Source of the DNA: Vigna angularis
Taxonomy: Eukaryota; Streptophyta; Magnoliopsida; Fabales; Fabaceae
Reading direction: 5' to 3'
DNA length: 64,000 bases
NCBI RefSeq assembly: GCF_016808095.1
Contig: NC_068976.1
Location: 34,156,371-34,220,370, forward strand
Shown here piece after piece: positions 40,527 to 52,010 of the stretch (its first letter is position 1; the number at the start of each line of letters is the position of its first letter). A model generated the notes under the pieces. That model was not told the DNA's origin, did no database searches, and was given only the letters and a program-made list of their open reading frames with translations. A program made the translations under genes and the position numbers.

Positions 40527-42104
40527 TGTTAACACTTCGGCAAGTGTATCGAATCGTATCAAGTAATAATAAATGGTAAGACCAAATATCGCTTCCCAAG
40601 AGACTCACGACACTAAACAGTTATGTGATTACCCAACTAATTAAGACTCTAAAGAATAAATTTTGGGGTTTTTGAATGCAAATGCAATAAAAATAAACAT
40701 GAATGCAATTTGATCAATTGAGGCTAAACACAAGAATGAATGAATGAAGTTAAAGATATTGATTTGGGTTTTAGATTTGACCTAGTTTACTCTCATGCAT
40801 ATATGGATTCGTCTTCTTCATTAATGTTAATGTCACTTTCTAATTTACCTTAAACCCGATGTCTCGGTGAAGAAAGCCTAATTCTAATTACTAGTTCCCA
40901 ATGTCTTGTCTCCCTAGCAATTAATCATGCATTACATTCGCACAGAAGCTTAAAGGCAACCAACCCTCATATCCCTATGTCTAGGCAACACTGCTTTTGG
41001 GAGAGATTCCCCAAATCTAGATTTCCCCGTATGTGTCCATATCGACAAAATCAATGATCATGCAATTGAATGAGTTAAAAAAAGCATGCATAGAGTGTAG
41101 AGGAAAAACCCTAATAATTAATGAAGTAAAGCATATATAATCAAGAATCAATTCAATACATGAGAGTTTACAAACGTTACATCAATCCCCAACAACAATG
41201 GAGGTTTAGTTCACCATAGACATGGTGAAACTAGATGAACAATGGAATGAAAGGATGAAAGAGATAGACAAACCCTAGAAAGAGAAGAGGAGAGCTATCA
41301 CCATCCCCAAATGTACCCCCAAGGGGTGAAAGATTTGTTTCTGTGCTCATGTCATCAAAAGATACAATCCTTAGGACGTCCAAGTCCTTAAATAGACCAG
41401 AAAAATAACAGAAAACGAGTCCCAGCCCAAAATATATCAGAAATATAACAGAAAATGGGTCCAAGCCCACGAAACTGGCGCTCAGCACAAAACTGGCGTT
41501 CAGCGCTACTTTTCTACACTCTGATTGACTTTTTTGCACTGGTTGACTTTTCTGCATTCTGGTTGACTTTTCTACATTCTGGTTGACTTTTGCATTCCAA
41601 CTATTTGGTACTTTAAGTCTTCTTTCAAATCATTCAATTACCCTACAAAATCAAGGGAATTCAGTGATAAAATCATCAAGTAGAACCTCAACTCTCTTAT
41701 TCAAAAACTAAAGCAAAAACATGAGTTCAAGCAAGCTTCTAAGTCAAGATGGGTGTTTTTAATATCAAAATTAAGTATAAAAATAACGGTTTTTCAACCG
41801 TTATCACAACCCCAAACTTGAAACTTTGCTTGTCCTCAAGCAAAATGTAACTTGGCTTAAACAAAATACTCATACTACAATGGTCTAGCACACTAAAAAT
41901 TTTTTTTCTCTTAGGACAAGTAAATCAGTCATGAATGCTCATCATAGAAAGATTAGTCAAGATATAATGATGCTTTAGCCAATAAAGGTTCAAGGTGATC
42001 ACATAATCAAGACATACACAATACATGCAAACCTCATGAATAATTAACTAACCAAGCAATAATGTTATCATATAGTGTATGGAACATTTCCTCACCAAAG
42101 ACAG
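40527..42104 (-). mobile_element. Element H: 3' LTR and adjoining internal end
   Basis: LTR 40527-41806 (1,280 bp; TGATAACGGTTGAAAAACCG on the minus strand) with the PPT-like sequence CAAGTTTGGGGTTG at 41807-41820. Then about 285 bp of post-ORF2-type region, cut at 42104 by element I. The terminal inverted repeat CGGTT/AACCG differs from the usual CAGTT/AACTG with both sides changed. The LTR carries a tandem TTGAC cluster. Confidence 0.8.
41515..41597 (+). promoter_or_regulatory. Tandem W-box-like cluster in the LTR of element H
   Basis: TTGACT occurs at 41525, 41543, 41563 and 41583 in an 18-20-bp tandem repeat (unit CATTCTGGTTGACTTTTCTA). TTGAC[C/T] is the WRKY-factor W-box. The cluster lies upstream (in minus-strand sense) of the LTR's GGGCTTGG block, where the other LTRs have CCGCT palindromes. 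Confidence 0.6.
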
Positions 42105-43170
42105 TGACGGAAACCCATTTAGGGCAGTCCATTCAAAGCAGTATCAACTTAAGCTAAGGCTAAGAAAGGACAGTGAAGAAGGACTGTTAAAGACTCTTTC
42201 TTAATTTTCTTTCTCTAAGTCTTAGTAGGATTCTCTTTAATATGTTTATATGTGTTTTGTAGGGTCTAATAAAGCTAGGAGATCATGGATCAACTAGCCA
42301 AGAAACTTGATAAATCAAGAAGCAAGGAAACATCAAGAATGAAGAAGCAAGCCAAATCTTCACTTAGAGGAATGTTGGAATCTTCACTTGGATGCATAGT
42401 AAGCTCCTTTGGAAGCCCACATGAGTCACATTCCAACTAGCAGCTTGGTTGAAGTTGAAGAAAGCCTAGTGCTCAGCAGATGAGGGTTTGTGCCCAGTGT
42501 CAATAAATGCACCAGTTTCCACACACGTTTCTTCACCACCTTCTTGTTTGATAGGCCATGTAGCCACTCACGTTTTCTTTCCACTTGCACTGTTGGCCCT
42601 TGCATCATAACTAACGTAGCTAAGTGTAGGCGTGAACCAGGAGCTTTGTTTCTCCTTTAAATACCCTTCTCCATTGCTTGTAACCGGGACCTTTGATTTG
42701 AATGAAGAATTGTTTTCTGTTGATGATGTCCAGAACTTTCTTCTTATTGAAGGTCACCGAGAGAGAGCTTGAGAGTTTCCTTTAGCCTCTCTCCCTAGCT
42801 AGGCTTTCATTCCTAGCATTCCTCTACACCATCCGCATCATATTTCAGCACCTAAACCTCTGCCTTCATTCTATTTTTTCCATCACCACTTCATCTATTT
42901 CTCATTACCGAACCACTGTTCAATTCAATCTTCCTCTACTTCAACCTTATCTTCATCACCGAATCATCCATTCTCCTTCAATCTAGCCACCGAACACCGT
43001 TGGAAGAGCGGGTTTCAGAGTTTATGCTTTCTCTGGTCATCATCATAATTCATCTTCTTCCGCTGCAACAAAATGATGCTTATCCTCCTTTCCAAATCAG
43101 ATTTCAGAAGTTCCTAGAAGAAGTTCCATTGATTCCATCTCCCACCAGAATCAGCTGGATCCTTCTTCCA
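42105..43170 (+). repeat. Left LTR of element I
   Basis: TGACGG to TTCTTCCA. It interrupts element H at 42104. Its first 140 bp match 47372-47513 with a few changes (TGACGG/TGATGG). Confidence 0.7.
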
Positions 43171-43175
43171 TTAAG

Positions 43176-43187
43176 TGGTATCAGAGC
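43176..43187 (+). promoter_or_regulatory. Primer-binding site of element I (tRNA-iMet)
   Basis: TGGTATCAGAGC followed by TTAGG, five bases after the LTR end. Confidence 0.85.
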
Positions 43188-46100
43188 TTAGGTCGTCCAC
43201 GCACCAAGAGCTAAGTTATTCCTCCATCTTTGCACTCCATTTCTGCATTCTCTTGTGCTTTCTGTTTCAGATTTCCAGTTTCTGTTTTGAGTATTTTTGT
43301 TGCTTCTGTTTTACTTTTTCCAGTCATTCAATTTTAGTTTCCTTTGTGTGCTTATATTGTCCTTTCATTTTAATCGGTGAAACCTTTTTGTTTGGGTCAT
43401 TTCCAGCTTTACATTTCAATTCTGTATTGTTTTAAGTCTTGTGCAATTTACTGTTGCAGTATTATTTCTGTCTCTGTTCAGTTTTCTTTTCTGCTGGATT
43501 ATTTCGTTTTAATTGATTTGCAAGTGCTAAACAAGCTGTATATATACCCAATAAGGCAATGAAGACTTGATCTAGCTTGGGTTATACAAGCTGAAGCATC
43601 AAAATGCAAATCTGATTTGTTTTCCATTGTGAATTCTGATACAGAATTTAAATCTGGTGCTAAATTTCTAAAACTGTTTCAGTGGTTTTCTTTTGATTCT
43701 GGAGCTTGGTACAACATTTGTGATGTTGTTGAATGTGTCTTAAGGTATAACAAACCAAAACAAGCACTAAAATGCAATATGCATAGTGTGGTTGCTCAAA
43801 ATCCTTAACCATTCACCATTTCAGCTTGAACTTCTAGCTTTTCACCGTGCTAATATACTTGATTTGGTCTAATCTGAGTTTGGTCATGCTAAGCATATTA
43901 AATATAGCTTGGATCTGTGTTTTTACACTTCTTAGAGTCATTTCCTTTGCTGTCCAGTTTTTGAATCCATGAAAAACTAAAATTGGTTGGATAATTGATG
44001 GTTTTTGCTGCATAATTTGGCCATAGCAAGGGTGATTTTTGAATCCTGCTTTTTCTGTGCTTTTGGAAAGCTTGAGCAAGTCTAAATGAATGTTTGAAAG
44101 TTGTTAATACTGCTCATTTGGTCAAAAATGAATTTATATGCAGATTGGATATTTAAACCATTATTTTTGAGTTAAAAATGGAAGTGGATCAGTGATTCTG
44201 AATATTAATCATTGTTTCAGCTGTTTAAGAGTTTAAACATGTTTAATATCACCAAGAAAAGTTGTTTGAACATTCATCAAAGTTGCTGAATCACTGCCAC
44301 TCATTTTGGGTTCCAAAACCACCATTTTAGTTCATTTTTCTAGTGCAGTTTCTGTTTTTCCAGCCACTGTTTTGGTAATTTTAGTGTAAAATTCATTGCT
44401 GGATTGTGAAAAAGCTGGTTCAATGTTTAAAAATGAAAGTAAATGATCAAAATAAGCCATATCAAGTGTTAAAAAGCTTGCAGAACCGTGTAATCCAGTT
44501 TCAAGCAGTTAAAACCCCAAAACACAAAATCTGATTCTCTTTGGGGCATTTCATCAAACAGTTTCGGAAAATATCAAACAGTTTGGTTTGACCTTGATTT
44601 CAACCTGCATTTTGGCTTTTCTTGCTTTATTAATCTACTCTAGAGCTTTGTTAGGATCTATTTGCAGTGCCTCCTTTATTAATAACCTTAATTACTTGTT
44701 TGTCTTTAAATTGAAAATCTGGTTTTGGCCATAATAAGTCAGTTCTATTCCAGCCTTACTTTCTGATTTCTGGTCCTGTTTAGATGCTTATTGGTGCAGA
44801 TTTTGTGCTAGGGTGATTGCTCATGCTACTGGTAGCATCTTGAGGGGTGGAAACTCATATAGCTCTTGATCCAAGTGCCTCCACAGCAAGGAAAAATAGC
44901 TTCCTGGAACATCATTCTACAGTGAGAAAAAGAGTGAAAATTTGGCAACTCCACTAGCCAAATTTTGAGACACAAGCCAAACAGTTGAGTGATGGTGAGA
45001 TTGAGTGTATATCATCCAAAATAAATTTGTCAGTGGAGTGAAAATACCCTGAAAATGTCCAGAAAGTGAGATTTGAGTGGATGCACATGAAGCCAAAATA
45101 CTTGGCCGAGAGGAAAATCTTGTTTTAGCTTCCAATGCTGAAAAGTCCAATTTCTTAAATCTGATTTGTACTATTCAATATGTCTACACAGTTTTTGTTT
45201 TGAAAATGCAATGCCAATGATCAAAAAGATTTTTGAAACACCTTATTGAACTGGTTTTTCCAATTGAAGTTGCAAATTTCAGTCTATCCAAACTGCTCAA
45301 AACAGATTTCATCACACTTGACCAATTGGGTTTTCTGGTTTTACTGGTGCTACTATATATTTTGACCAGCTTGGTTCATTATTGGTGATCAATTAGAACA
45401 AACAATTTTCTCATTTCAAGTTGATTGACACTAATGAACTGAGTCTTTTGCTGCCTGAGTAAACTTGATTTTGGAAAGCTGTAGTATATTTGCTGGTTAT
45501 GGTGTGTAACAGTGCAGGTTTCTTTGAACTGAAAGAAGAAAGCAGAACAGATTGAACCTTCAACACCTAGAACAGTTGAACAACGTCTACTTAAAATGCA
45601 GTTTCATATGACCATTGAACTAGGCAATGTACAGGTCATCAAGCCTCCCTTTGGGTGCCTTCCAGTAGCAGAATACAGTTGTTCAGACGCATAATACAGT
45701 TGTCCAGAAGCCTCAATGTGATCACGTTAATCATTTTCTGCAGAAGTGGACCAAATTACCATAGTGACAGCAACACTTTTATTTCTTTTGTAGTTACTTT
45801 GAGTCATTTGATTTGTAATGTTCCTGTTTTAGATTTCTTTCAACTTTCATTGTAAAAGGCCAATTAAGACCAAGTACTTGGAAGGGTCCTTGGTGCTCTA
45901 TCCAATCTTGGCAATTTTTTATTTGCTTGCATTGATAGTAGACAGTGAGTGTGTCTTGTTAGCTAAAGCGACAAGCCTCACCTAGGATTTTCCTTTGCTT
46001 TATTTCCTTATTTCCACGCTCTAGGATTTTGTTACATTAGAAGTCAAGGTGTTTTAACTCTTTCATTTTGATTGTTTGAGTCCATTTTTAAATTCAATAG

Positions 46101-46263
46101 TGAATCTTACTTTGAAAATGGTCAAGTAAGTAACCTTAGACATTCTGGCTAGGTAAGACTTGGTATTTAAGCGACCTTTGGCTCACCTCTCTTACCTGGG
46201 AATTGTCTCTAGGTAAAATCTTAAACCTTTTCAAACTAAGAATCCACTTTTGAAATTGAAAAG
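43188..46263 (+). other. Long non-coding leader of element I
   Basis: 3.1 kb between PBS and gag with no conserved frame. The last 400 bp (45860-46240, with GACAGTGAGTGTGTCTTG, GGCTAGGTAAGACTTGGTA and CACCTCTCTTACCTG) recur in diverged form at 47940-48330. Repeated GTAAG and TTACC suggest it may contain introns; not resolvable by eye. Confidence 0.55.
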
Positions 46264-47303
46264 ATGTATGAGGAAATCATGATCACCAAGAGAGGAATAG
46301 AAATGAGTGAGCTTAGGAACTTGTTTGCCCAATACATGAACAATCAAAATGAGTGTGAACAAAAAGAAAGAAGGAAGGATGAAAGGTACAGTCAAGCTAG
46401 GAAAGATATTTCATTTTTTGGTAAAGACATTAGTGCTTTAACATACTTAGCTTGGGAAAGAAAAATTGATAAAACACATCCTTTTCTTGCTAGAGATAGT
46501 GAATCCTTTGCTCTTAACATATATCTTTCTAGATTAGAAGAACATGCAAGTGAGTGGTGGAGTCATAGGCAATATAGTGTCAAGAAAGGTAGAAAATCAT
46601 CCACTCATGATTGGTATGAGCTAAGAGCTTGCATGAGAAGAAACTTTGTTCCTCCTTCAGCCAAGAGAGACCTAGAATTAATGGGACACCTCATTCAAGA
46701 GGGAAAAACATTTACGAAAGGTCTAGATGGTTTCTCTAGAAGGGAAATTGAATTTAAAGAAAAACTTGAGAAACTCTTGGATAAGAGAAGAAAGAGAGAC
46801 ACTAGAATGAGAGAAGAGGAATTGAGAGAAAAGATAGAAGAAGAAAAGAGAAAGAGAGAAGAAGAGAAGAGAGCAGAAGATGAGAGAAGAGAAAAAGAAA
46901 AGAGAGAAAAGGAGCATTTGCTACTGATGGCAAATTCTACTCCTACAATTCAAAGGGAACCAAAAAGGGAAGGTTTCCAATCCTTTAATTTTCTTCAATT
47001 ATCTTTAAGTCTTTGCATGATAACTTCTCTTTTGAACCAATTACCACACCAATTATCATTACACTACCTTCTTCAAAATATGGCAATTTAAATCTTGAGT
47101 TATTGTTACCCTTAAGGATACAAGAAACTCAAGATAAAAGAAAAGTGACTTGTGAAATAGGACTTTCAGATTTCTTTAAAATTATAAAACAAAGTCCTTA
47201 TTCTAAAGTTACTTCCATAAAAAAATTCTTTCTTGGATTTATACTAATTGGAGATATATTTGATGCTTATTGTAGATATATTTTTGATCCAGGAGGAAAG
47301 TAA
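46264..47303 (+). pseudogene. gag: Gypsy-type gag of element I, probably one frameshift
   Basis: ATG 46264 opens 276 codons. A Ty3/gypsy gag core occupies roughly residues 50-145, with LTYLAWERKIDKTHPF, EEHASEWWSHRQYS, DWYELRACMRRNFVPP and SAKRDLELMGHLIQEG in the expected order. A long Glu/Arg/Lys helix follows (about 165-225). Near 47000 the frame drifts into unlikely sequence, while an overlapping frame (47013-47303) gives a more protein-like continuation (FEPITTPIIITLPSS), suggesting a single frameshift. No CCHC knuckle is visible. Confidence 0.7.
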
Positions 47304-47371
47304 CAAACCAAAGTTATGCTTCTTTATATCTTCCCGATTTGAGGACAAATCGTTTTTCAAGAGGAAGGGTA

Positions 47372-47513
47372 TGATGGAAACCCATTTAGGGCAGTCCATT
47401 CAAAGGAGTATCAACTTAAGCTAAGGCTAAGAAAGGGAAGTGAAGAAGGACTGTTAAAGACTCTTTCTTAATTCTCTTTCTCTAAGTCTTAGTAGGATTC
47501 TCTTAAGTGCCAA
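47372..47513 (+). repeat. Right LTR of element I, truncated
   Basis: Starts TGATGGAAACCCATTTAGGG after the purine-rich tract. It matches the left LTR to about 47513 and then switches to unrelated sequence. Confidence 0.75.
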
Positions 47514-48470
47514 TTTACCCGTTTCAAATTGGTGCCTTCTGAATTAGCTCATTGGTGCAGTGTGAGATCTGAAATTGGTGTTTATATTGATAGTTTGTGT
47601 TGCTGTTAAGCTTTGTGGTGCAGAATCCATCTCAGATATCTTATTCATTTGGGTAGCATCTTTAGGAAGTTGAGTTGAATTAGAATCTGGATGTACTAGG
47701 GAATTTTCATCCAGCTGCAGGTGTTTGCTTCTACAAAAGAGATCTGCAACCCATGAGTTTTGTGAAAGAACTTCATTCAGAGTGAATTCCTACCATTCCA
47801 GCGCTGTAGTGTGAGACTTGAAGGTTGTTCTTGGCCTACTCCTTGCCTTGATCGAAAGAAAAGAGTGTGAACTCAGCAAAATCTGCAGCAGCTTTTGTTA
47901 GCCTAAAGCTTTAATTTGTTGTATTGAAAGGCCTTTAAGCCAAGTGATTTGGAAGGATTCATAAGTGTTCTTCCTATCACTTGCCATTTGCTTGTAATTG
48001 TTCACGATTCTAAAATTGGGCTAGACAGTGAGTGTGTCTTGGAACTTTGGTTTCAAGCCTCACTTAGGAAATTTCACCTTTATCCTTGCTTAATCGTTTA
48101 GAGTGAGTAAGACTAGAATAGACTAAACTCTAAAGTCTTCTCACAACCTAGGGAGTCTGAAATTAAGGTTTAGTTTTGTTTGCCTTTCTTCTTGATTGAG
48201 TCCAAATTTTGTGAATTTAAAGGTAATTTTGACTTAAGGGATTTAACCAAGTAGCTTAGAGCATATTTGGCAAGGCAAGACTTGGTATTTAAGCAATCTG
48301 GTTCACCTCTCTTACCTAGAATTTGCTCTTTAGTGAAACCTAATATTCTTTGTTTCAAGAAACTTTTAAGTTCACAAAATGTCTAGGTGTCATTCCCCTA
48401 GGGTCAGTGATACTTAAAAGCAACTTCCCTTCAAACCATAGTTAACAAACTTGATGAAATAGAAAGAAGA
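47514..48470 (+). other. Diverged second copy of an element I-type leader
   Basis: No gene. 47930-48360 aligns by eye with 45840-46230 in block order (AAGACTTGGTATTTAAGC, CACCTCTCTTACCT). It ends in sequence reading KLDEIERRMSQEQ, a possible gag N-terminus, then joins element J at about 48475. Probably a fragment of a related element recombined into the truncated LTR. Confidence 0.45.
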
Positions 48471-48475
48471 ATGAG

Positions 48476-49085
48476 TCAAGAGCAAGTCAATATTTTCACA
48501 CAAATTTTCTTTCTCTCTTCTCTCTCAACCACTTCTTTTTCTTTTTCTTCATCTTTATCTTTCTCACTCAACTCTTCTTTTTCTTTTCTCTCTATCTTTT
48601 CCTCATCTCTCCCTATTTTTCTCTCAGCAAAAATCCTGTCACTTTCAGTGACAATGGCTTGACCTTCCTCCTTAAGGTTAACTTCAGTATTAACCTTAGC
48701 GTTCAATGCTTTTACATGATGCTTGAATGCTTTTCTGAGTAGAGATGGAATTTTTCAAAAATCGTTGAAGGGTGTCATCCAAACTTTCTGATAGAGAGGA
48801 TTGATGTTGCCATTGTTGTGGTGGCGACCTATCAAATTCTTCGGCAGCTTGAGTGCTTTTATGATGACAATTAGATATCTGTATGTACTATTGAAGTGCA
48901 TCTTCCAACGTTGACCTTCTTCCCGATAGAGAGGGTTGTTGCTGCCATTGTTGTGGTGGTTGATTCTTAAATTGTTCGACAGCTTGCCAAAATTGACTTT
49001 GATCCATGTGAGGTTCCCACCAGTGGTTGAAATTACCTTAGTAGAATTGAGTGCCCATATAGTTAAATTATTGTCCGAATTGCAT
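48476..49085 (-). pseudogene. Gag remnant of element J (core deleted, internally duplicated)
   Basis: The minus strand reads MQFGQ-stop-FNYMGTQFY, as in N. A Gln-rich block with QQQW and SLS occurs twice (about 48945-48965 and 48785-48815), suggesting an internal duplication. It ends in NTEVNLKEEGQAIVTESD and the EKDKDEEKEKEVV charged region, then is cut. Stops in the first 20 codons make it inactive. Confidence 0.65.
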
Positions 49086-49139
49086 CCTGCAAACATTAGG
49101 CACAAAACTCTAGAAAATATTTGTTAGCACAAAAAGATA

Positions 49140-49420
49140 GAGAAGATAGATTAAAAAAATCAAAGGATATAATTGAAAAGATAGGAAGATAGGAAATAAA
49201 AATAGAAAATAAAATAAAATAAAATAAAATAAAAATAAAAACACAAAATAAAATAAAATAAAAACAGAAAAAAAAAATAAAATAAAATAATAACCGAAAA
49301 ATAAAAACAGAAAATAAAATAAAATAAAATAAAAACAGAAAAATAAAATAATAACTGAAAAATATAAACAGAAAATAAAAACAGAAAATAAAAATACGAA
49401 ATTTAAATTCAAAATTCAAA
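49140..49420 (-). repeat. TTTTA leader tract of element J
   Basis: (AAAAT)n on the plus strand between PBS and gag. Long F/Y/L-rich frames here are composition artefacts. Confidence 0.85.
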
Positions 49421-49472
49421 AACAAGTCAAAGATAATCAATAATAACAAAAATAAACTAGTTAAACCACGAG

Positions 49473-49490
49473 TCCCCGGCAACGGCGCCA
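49473..49490 (-). promoter_or_regulatory. Primer-binding site of element J (tRNA-Asp)
   Basis: Minus strand TGGCGCCGTTGCCGGGGA, the canonical Athila/Tat form. Confidence 0.92.
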
Positions 49491-49496
49491 AAAACT

Positions 49497-50796
49497 TGAT
49501 GACAAATTTATGAACACCGAAAAACGGTGCCACAAACTTGTTTAACCCTCGGCAAGTGTGACCGAATCGTATCAAGTAATAAACTCGGTAAGACCAAGTA
49601 TCGTTCTCCCAAAGGACTCACGGCCTAGTTAGTTATATGATTTGTTGAGTATTTAAGACTTGTGAACAATTGATTGTAGGTTTTAAATACAAAAGACAAT
49701 AATTACACATGTATGCATGAATTTGATCAATGGAAAAGAGGAAATCAAACACTTTAATGTATTAGATGGATGAGTATGTTGTTGGGGTAATCAATTTCAT
49801 CTTATCCACTCTCATATACTTTAGGAATTCATCATTCTTTTCATCAATGTTAATGCCACTCTCTAAATCACCTTGCAAGAAGGCCTATCCTTAATTATGA
49901 GTTCATACAATTCCTAGCATCCCTAATAATTAATTTTGAAGTGCAGAAGCTTAACGGCAACCGACCCTCATATTCCTATGTCTAGGCAATATGCTATTGG
50001 GAGAAATTCCCCGGATCTAGATTTCCCCGTACGTTCCCATATGGACAAAATCAATAATCATGGCATTGAATGAGTTAAACAATGCAAGCTTTAAGCAAGG
50101 AGGAAAAACCCTAACTAATGATGAAAGAAAGCATGTATCTTAAAATAAGATGTTAAAACACAAATTCCATATATGAGAGTTTCACAAGACTACATTGATT
50201 CCCCAACAACGATACAAGGTTTAGTTCACCATATTCATGGTGAAACTAGATGAACAATAATGAAAGATAGAACCCTAGAAAGATGAGAAGGTAGTCTTAG
50301 CATTCAAGATCTTCCTCCAAGGGGTGGAAAGGTGTGTGTTTACTTCATCTCCAACCAAAGATACAAATCCTAGGAAGTCCTAAAGCATATATATTATTCG
50401 TAATATTACAGAAAAGTGGGCCTAAGCCCAAAATACCACCGCTCAGCGGTACTAGCGCAAAGTCAATTTTCCCCTCAACTGCATTTTCACCCATCAGCGG
50501 AGCCAACGGGAGTTCCTGAGTGCCGCTCAGCGGTAAACTGCCGTTGATTGGTATTTGCGGTTCTCCTTTTGCACTTTTTGAGTTCTTTTATGATTCCATC
50601 TCTATCCTTCTTCACTTCTTTCACCAAATTCACCTAAAAACCTGCATAAAACACTAAAATCAAGCATAAACTTGTCCAGCTCTCTTATTCCCAAAAATAT
50701 GAACAAAAGCATGATTCCAAGCTAGTTTCTAAGTGTTAAAGGTTGCTTTTAGTATCAATTTTAAGCATGAAAATAACAGTTTTTCAACTACTATCA
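49497..50796 (-). repeat. 5' LTR of element J
   Basis: TGATAGTAGTTGAAAAACTG on the minus strand at 50796, ending GTCATCA at 49497. It is close to the LTRs of C. CCGCTCAGCGG-type palindromes lie at about 50438-50545, the TATA-like TATATATGC near 50386, and the hairpin with arms TTTCACCAT / ATGGTGAAC near 50223-50245. Confidence 0.88.
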
Positions 50797-51590
50797 ATGA
50801 ACTGCAGACATACTGAAGACGATTGTCATAGTCATTAAGCATGGTCTGATATTCACATTCCATAAAACTTTTCCATGCTTCCATCACCGCATCCCAAGCC
50901 TCAATAGAATCAACTAACTTTTTACATTTCGCTTTAACATTTTTCAGGATGTGGAAGCAACATGAGATTTGATATGTCTCAGAGAATAAATTTACAATGA
51001 CATTCATCAAAGACAAGTCTCAGTCACTCATAGTGACTTATTGACCGCCCTCAGATGTAAAAAATAAACCTCTCAACTTTTTCAAAGCTCAAGTGAAATT
51101 ATTTTTTCTTTCACTTGATAAAAATGCAAATGCGACTAAGAAGGTTAACCACGTAGATGTCACGCCGACAATCTCAAACAAAGGAAGTCTATATTTATTG
51201 TTTTGTAGGTCAAATCCATCATCAATACAATATTAAATGCATTTAACAATTTCATCACATCAGAATGTGTCCAAAAGAGATAACTAAACCTCAGATTTGT
51301 TGACAAACCTACTTCAATTAATGTAGTTATCAGAATCCAACATCATCATAAATTGTTGTAGTTCAGTTCTCGACCCTCTCAATGATAATTGCGTTGTACA
51401 TTTGTTTAATCATTTTGACATTACGATCATCTATTTTTCCTCGTTTCTCTATCCGCACATCTCATTATTTTTCTTTACGTTCTTGCAAATTAGGTTTTAG
51501 AATATGAAAATCAACTTTAAAAAACATTTTCTTAACGCTTTAATACCAACAATTTTGGAAGAAAAGAAAAAGTAGGTCATAGGCTTGCAG
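50797..51590 (-). pseudogene. MULE transposase remnant (Mutator-like / FAR1-related)
   Basis: Minus-strand fragments in several frames give the MULE transposase order: SRTELQQFMMMLDSDNY, FWTHSDVMKLLNAFNIV and the DxTYK-like DLTYKT, then VKEKIISLELKKLRGLFF, TSEGGQ, SLMNVIVNLF and SCCFHILKNVKAKCKKLV (the C-x2-H region of the MULE catalytic core). Multiple stops and frameshifts. I see no terminal inverted repeats. Its left end is cut by the LTR of element J at 50796. Confidence 0.7.
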
Positions 51591-52010
51591 TAGTTGTATT
51601 TACATGAGCACAAAAAACAGTAAGAAGTCAAGGACAAACATTTGAGCTAATTGTTCATTAGCTGCAAATATCCTTCGCTCCTCAAGTGCAAGCCTCTTTT
51701 GTAAGCGTTCTTGGTGCTCAGAAAATGCCCAAAATAAATCCCACATAGTACTAGCTATCTCGAATTGTTTACTTCCTGAACGTACAACCTTCAAATTGTT
51801 CATCCTTCTTCTCTGTTTTTTCTGCAATATATTCTATAGAAGAAAACAATGAAAACACATAGCCTGTGAGGATTATTATTATCGTATATAAACAACTTTC
51901 TGAAGTAAAATTCTGGACACAAACCTACCTCTGATATATGCACCAAGGCTCCTATTGATGCTTTAATATTTTCTAATCCCACTAGTTTTTCAAGTATCAC
52001 CAAAGGCCTA
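51591..52010 (-). other. Unidentified degraded coding-like sequence
   Basis: Two short minus-strand frames (51827-51600; 52003-51800) include LVGLENIKASIGALVHISE and EIASTMWDLFWAFSEHQERL. They look protein-like but match nothing I recognise. They may belong to the MULE element's cargo or to a captured gene fragment. Confidence 0.3.

Larger units (their letters stand above)
42105..47513 (+). mobile_element. Element I: gypsy-type element with iMet PBS and gag, pol missing
   Basis: Left LTR 42105-43170 starts TGACGGAAACCCATTTAGGG and has TATA-like TTTAAATA near 42654; PBS TGGTATCAGAGC at 43176. A 3-kb leader follows, then gag at 46264 and a purine-rich tract (about 47358-47369) before the right LTR at 47372. 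The right LTR matches for about 140 bp and then is cut at 47513. No protease, reverse transcriptase or integrase is seen. Confidence 0.75.
48476..50796 (-). mobile_element. Element J: 5' half of an Athila-like element
   Basis: 5' LTR 49497-50796 (1,300 bp), PBS TGGCGCCGTTGCCGGGGA at 49473-49490, a 280-bp AAAAT/TTTTA leader, and a gag remnant cut at about 48476. Everything downstream is missing. The right flank is MULE-derived DNA. Confidence 0.85.
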
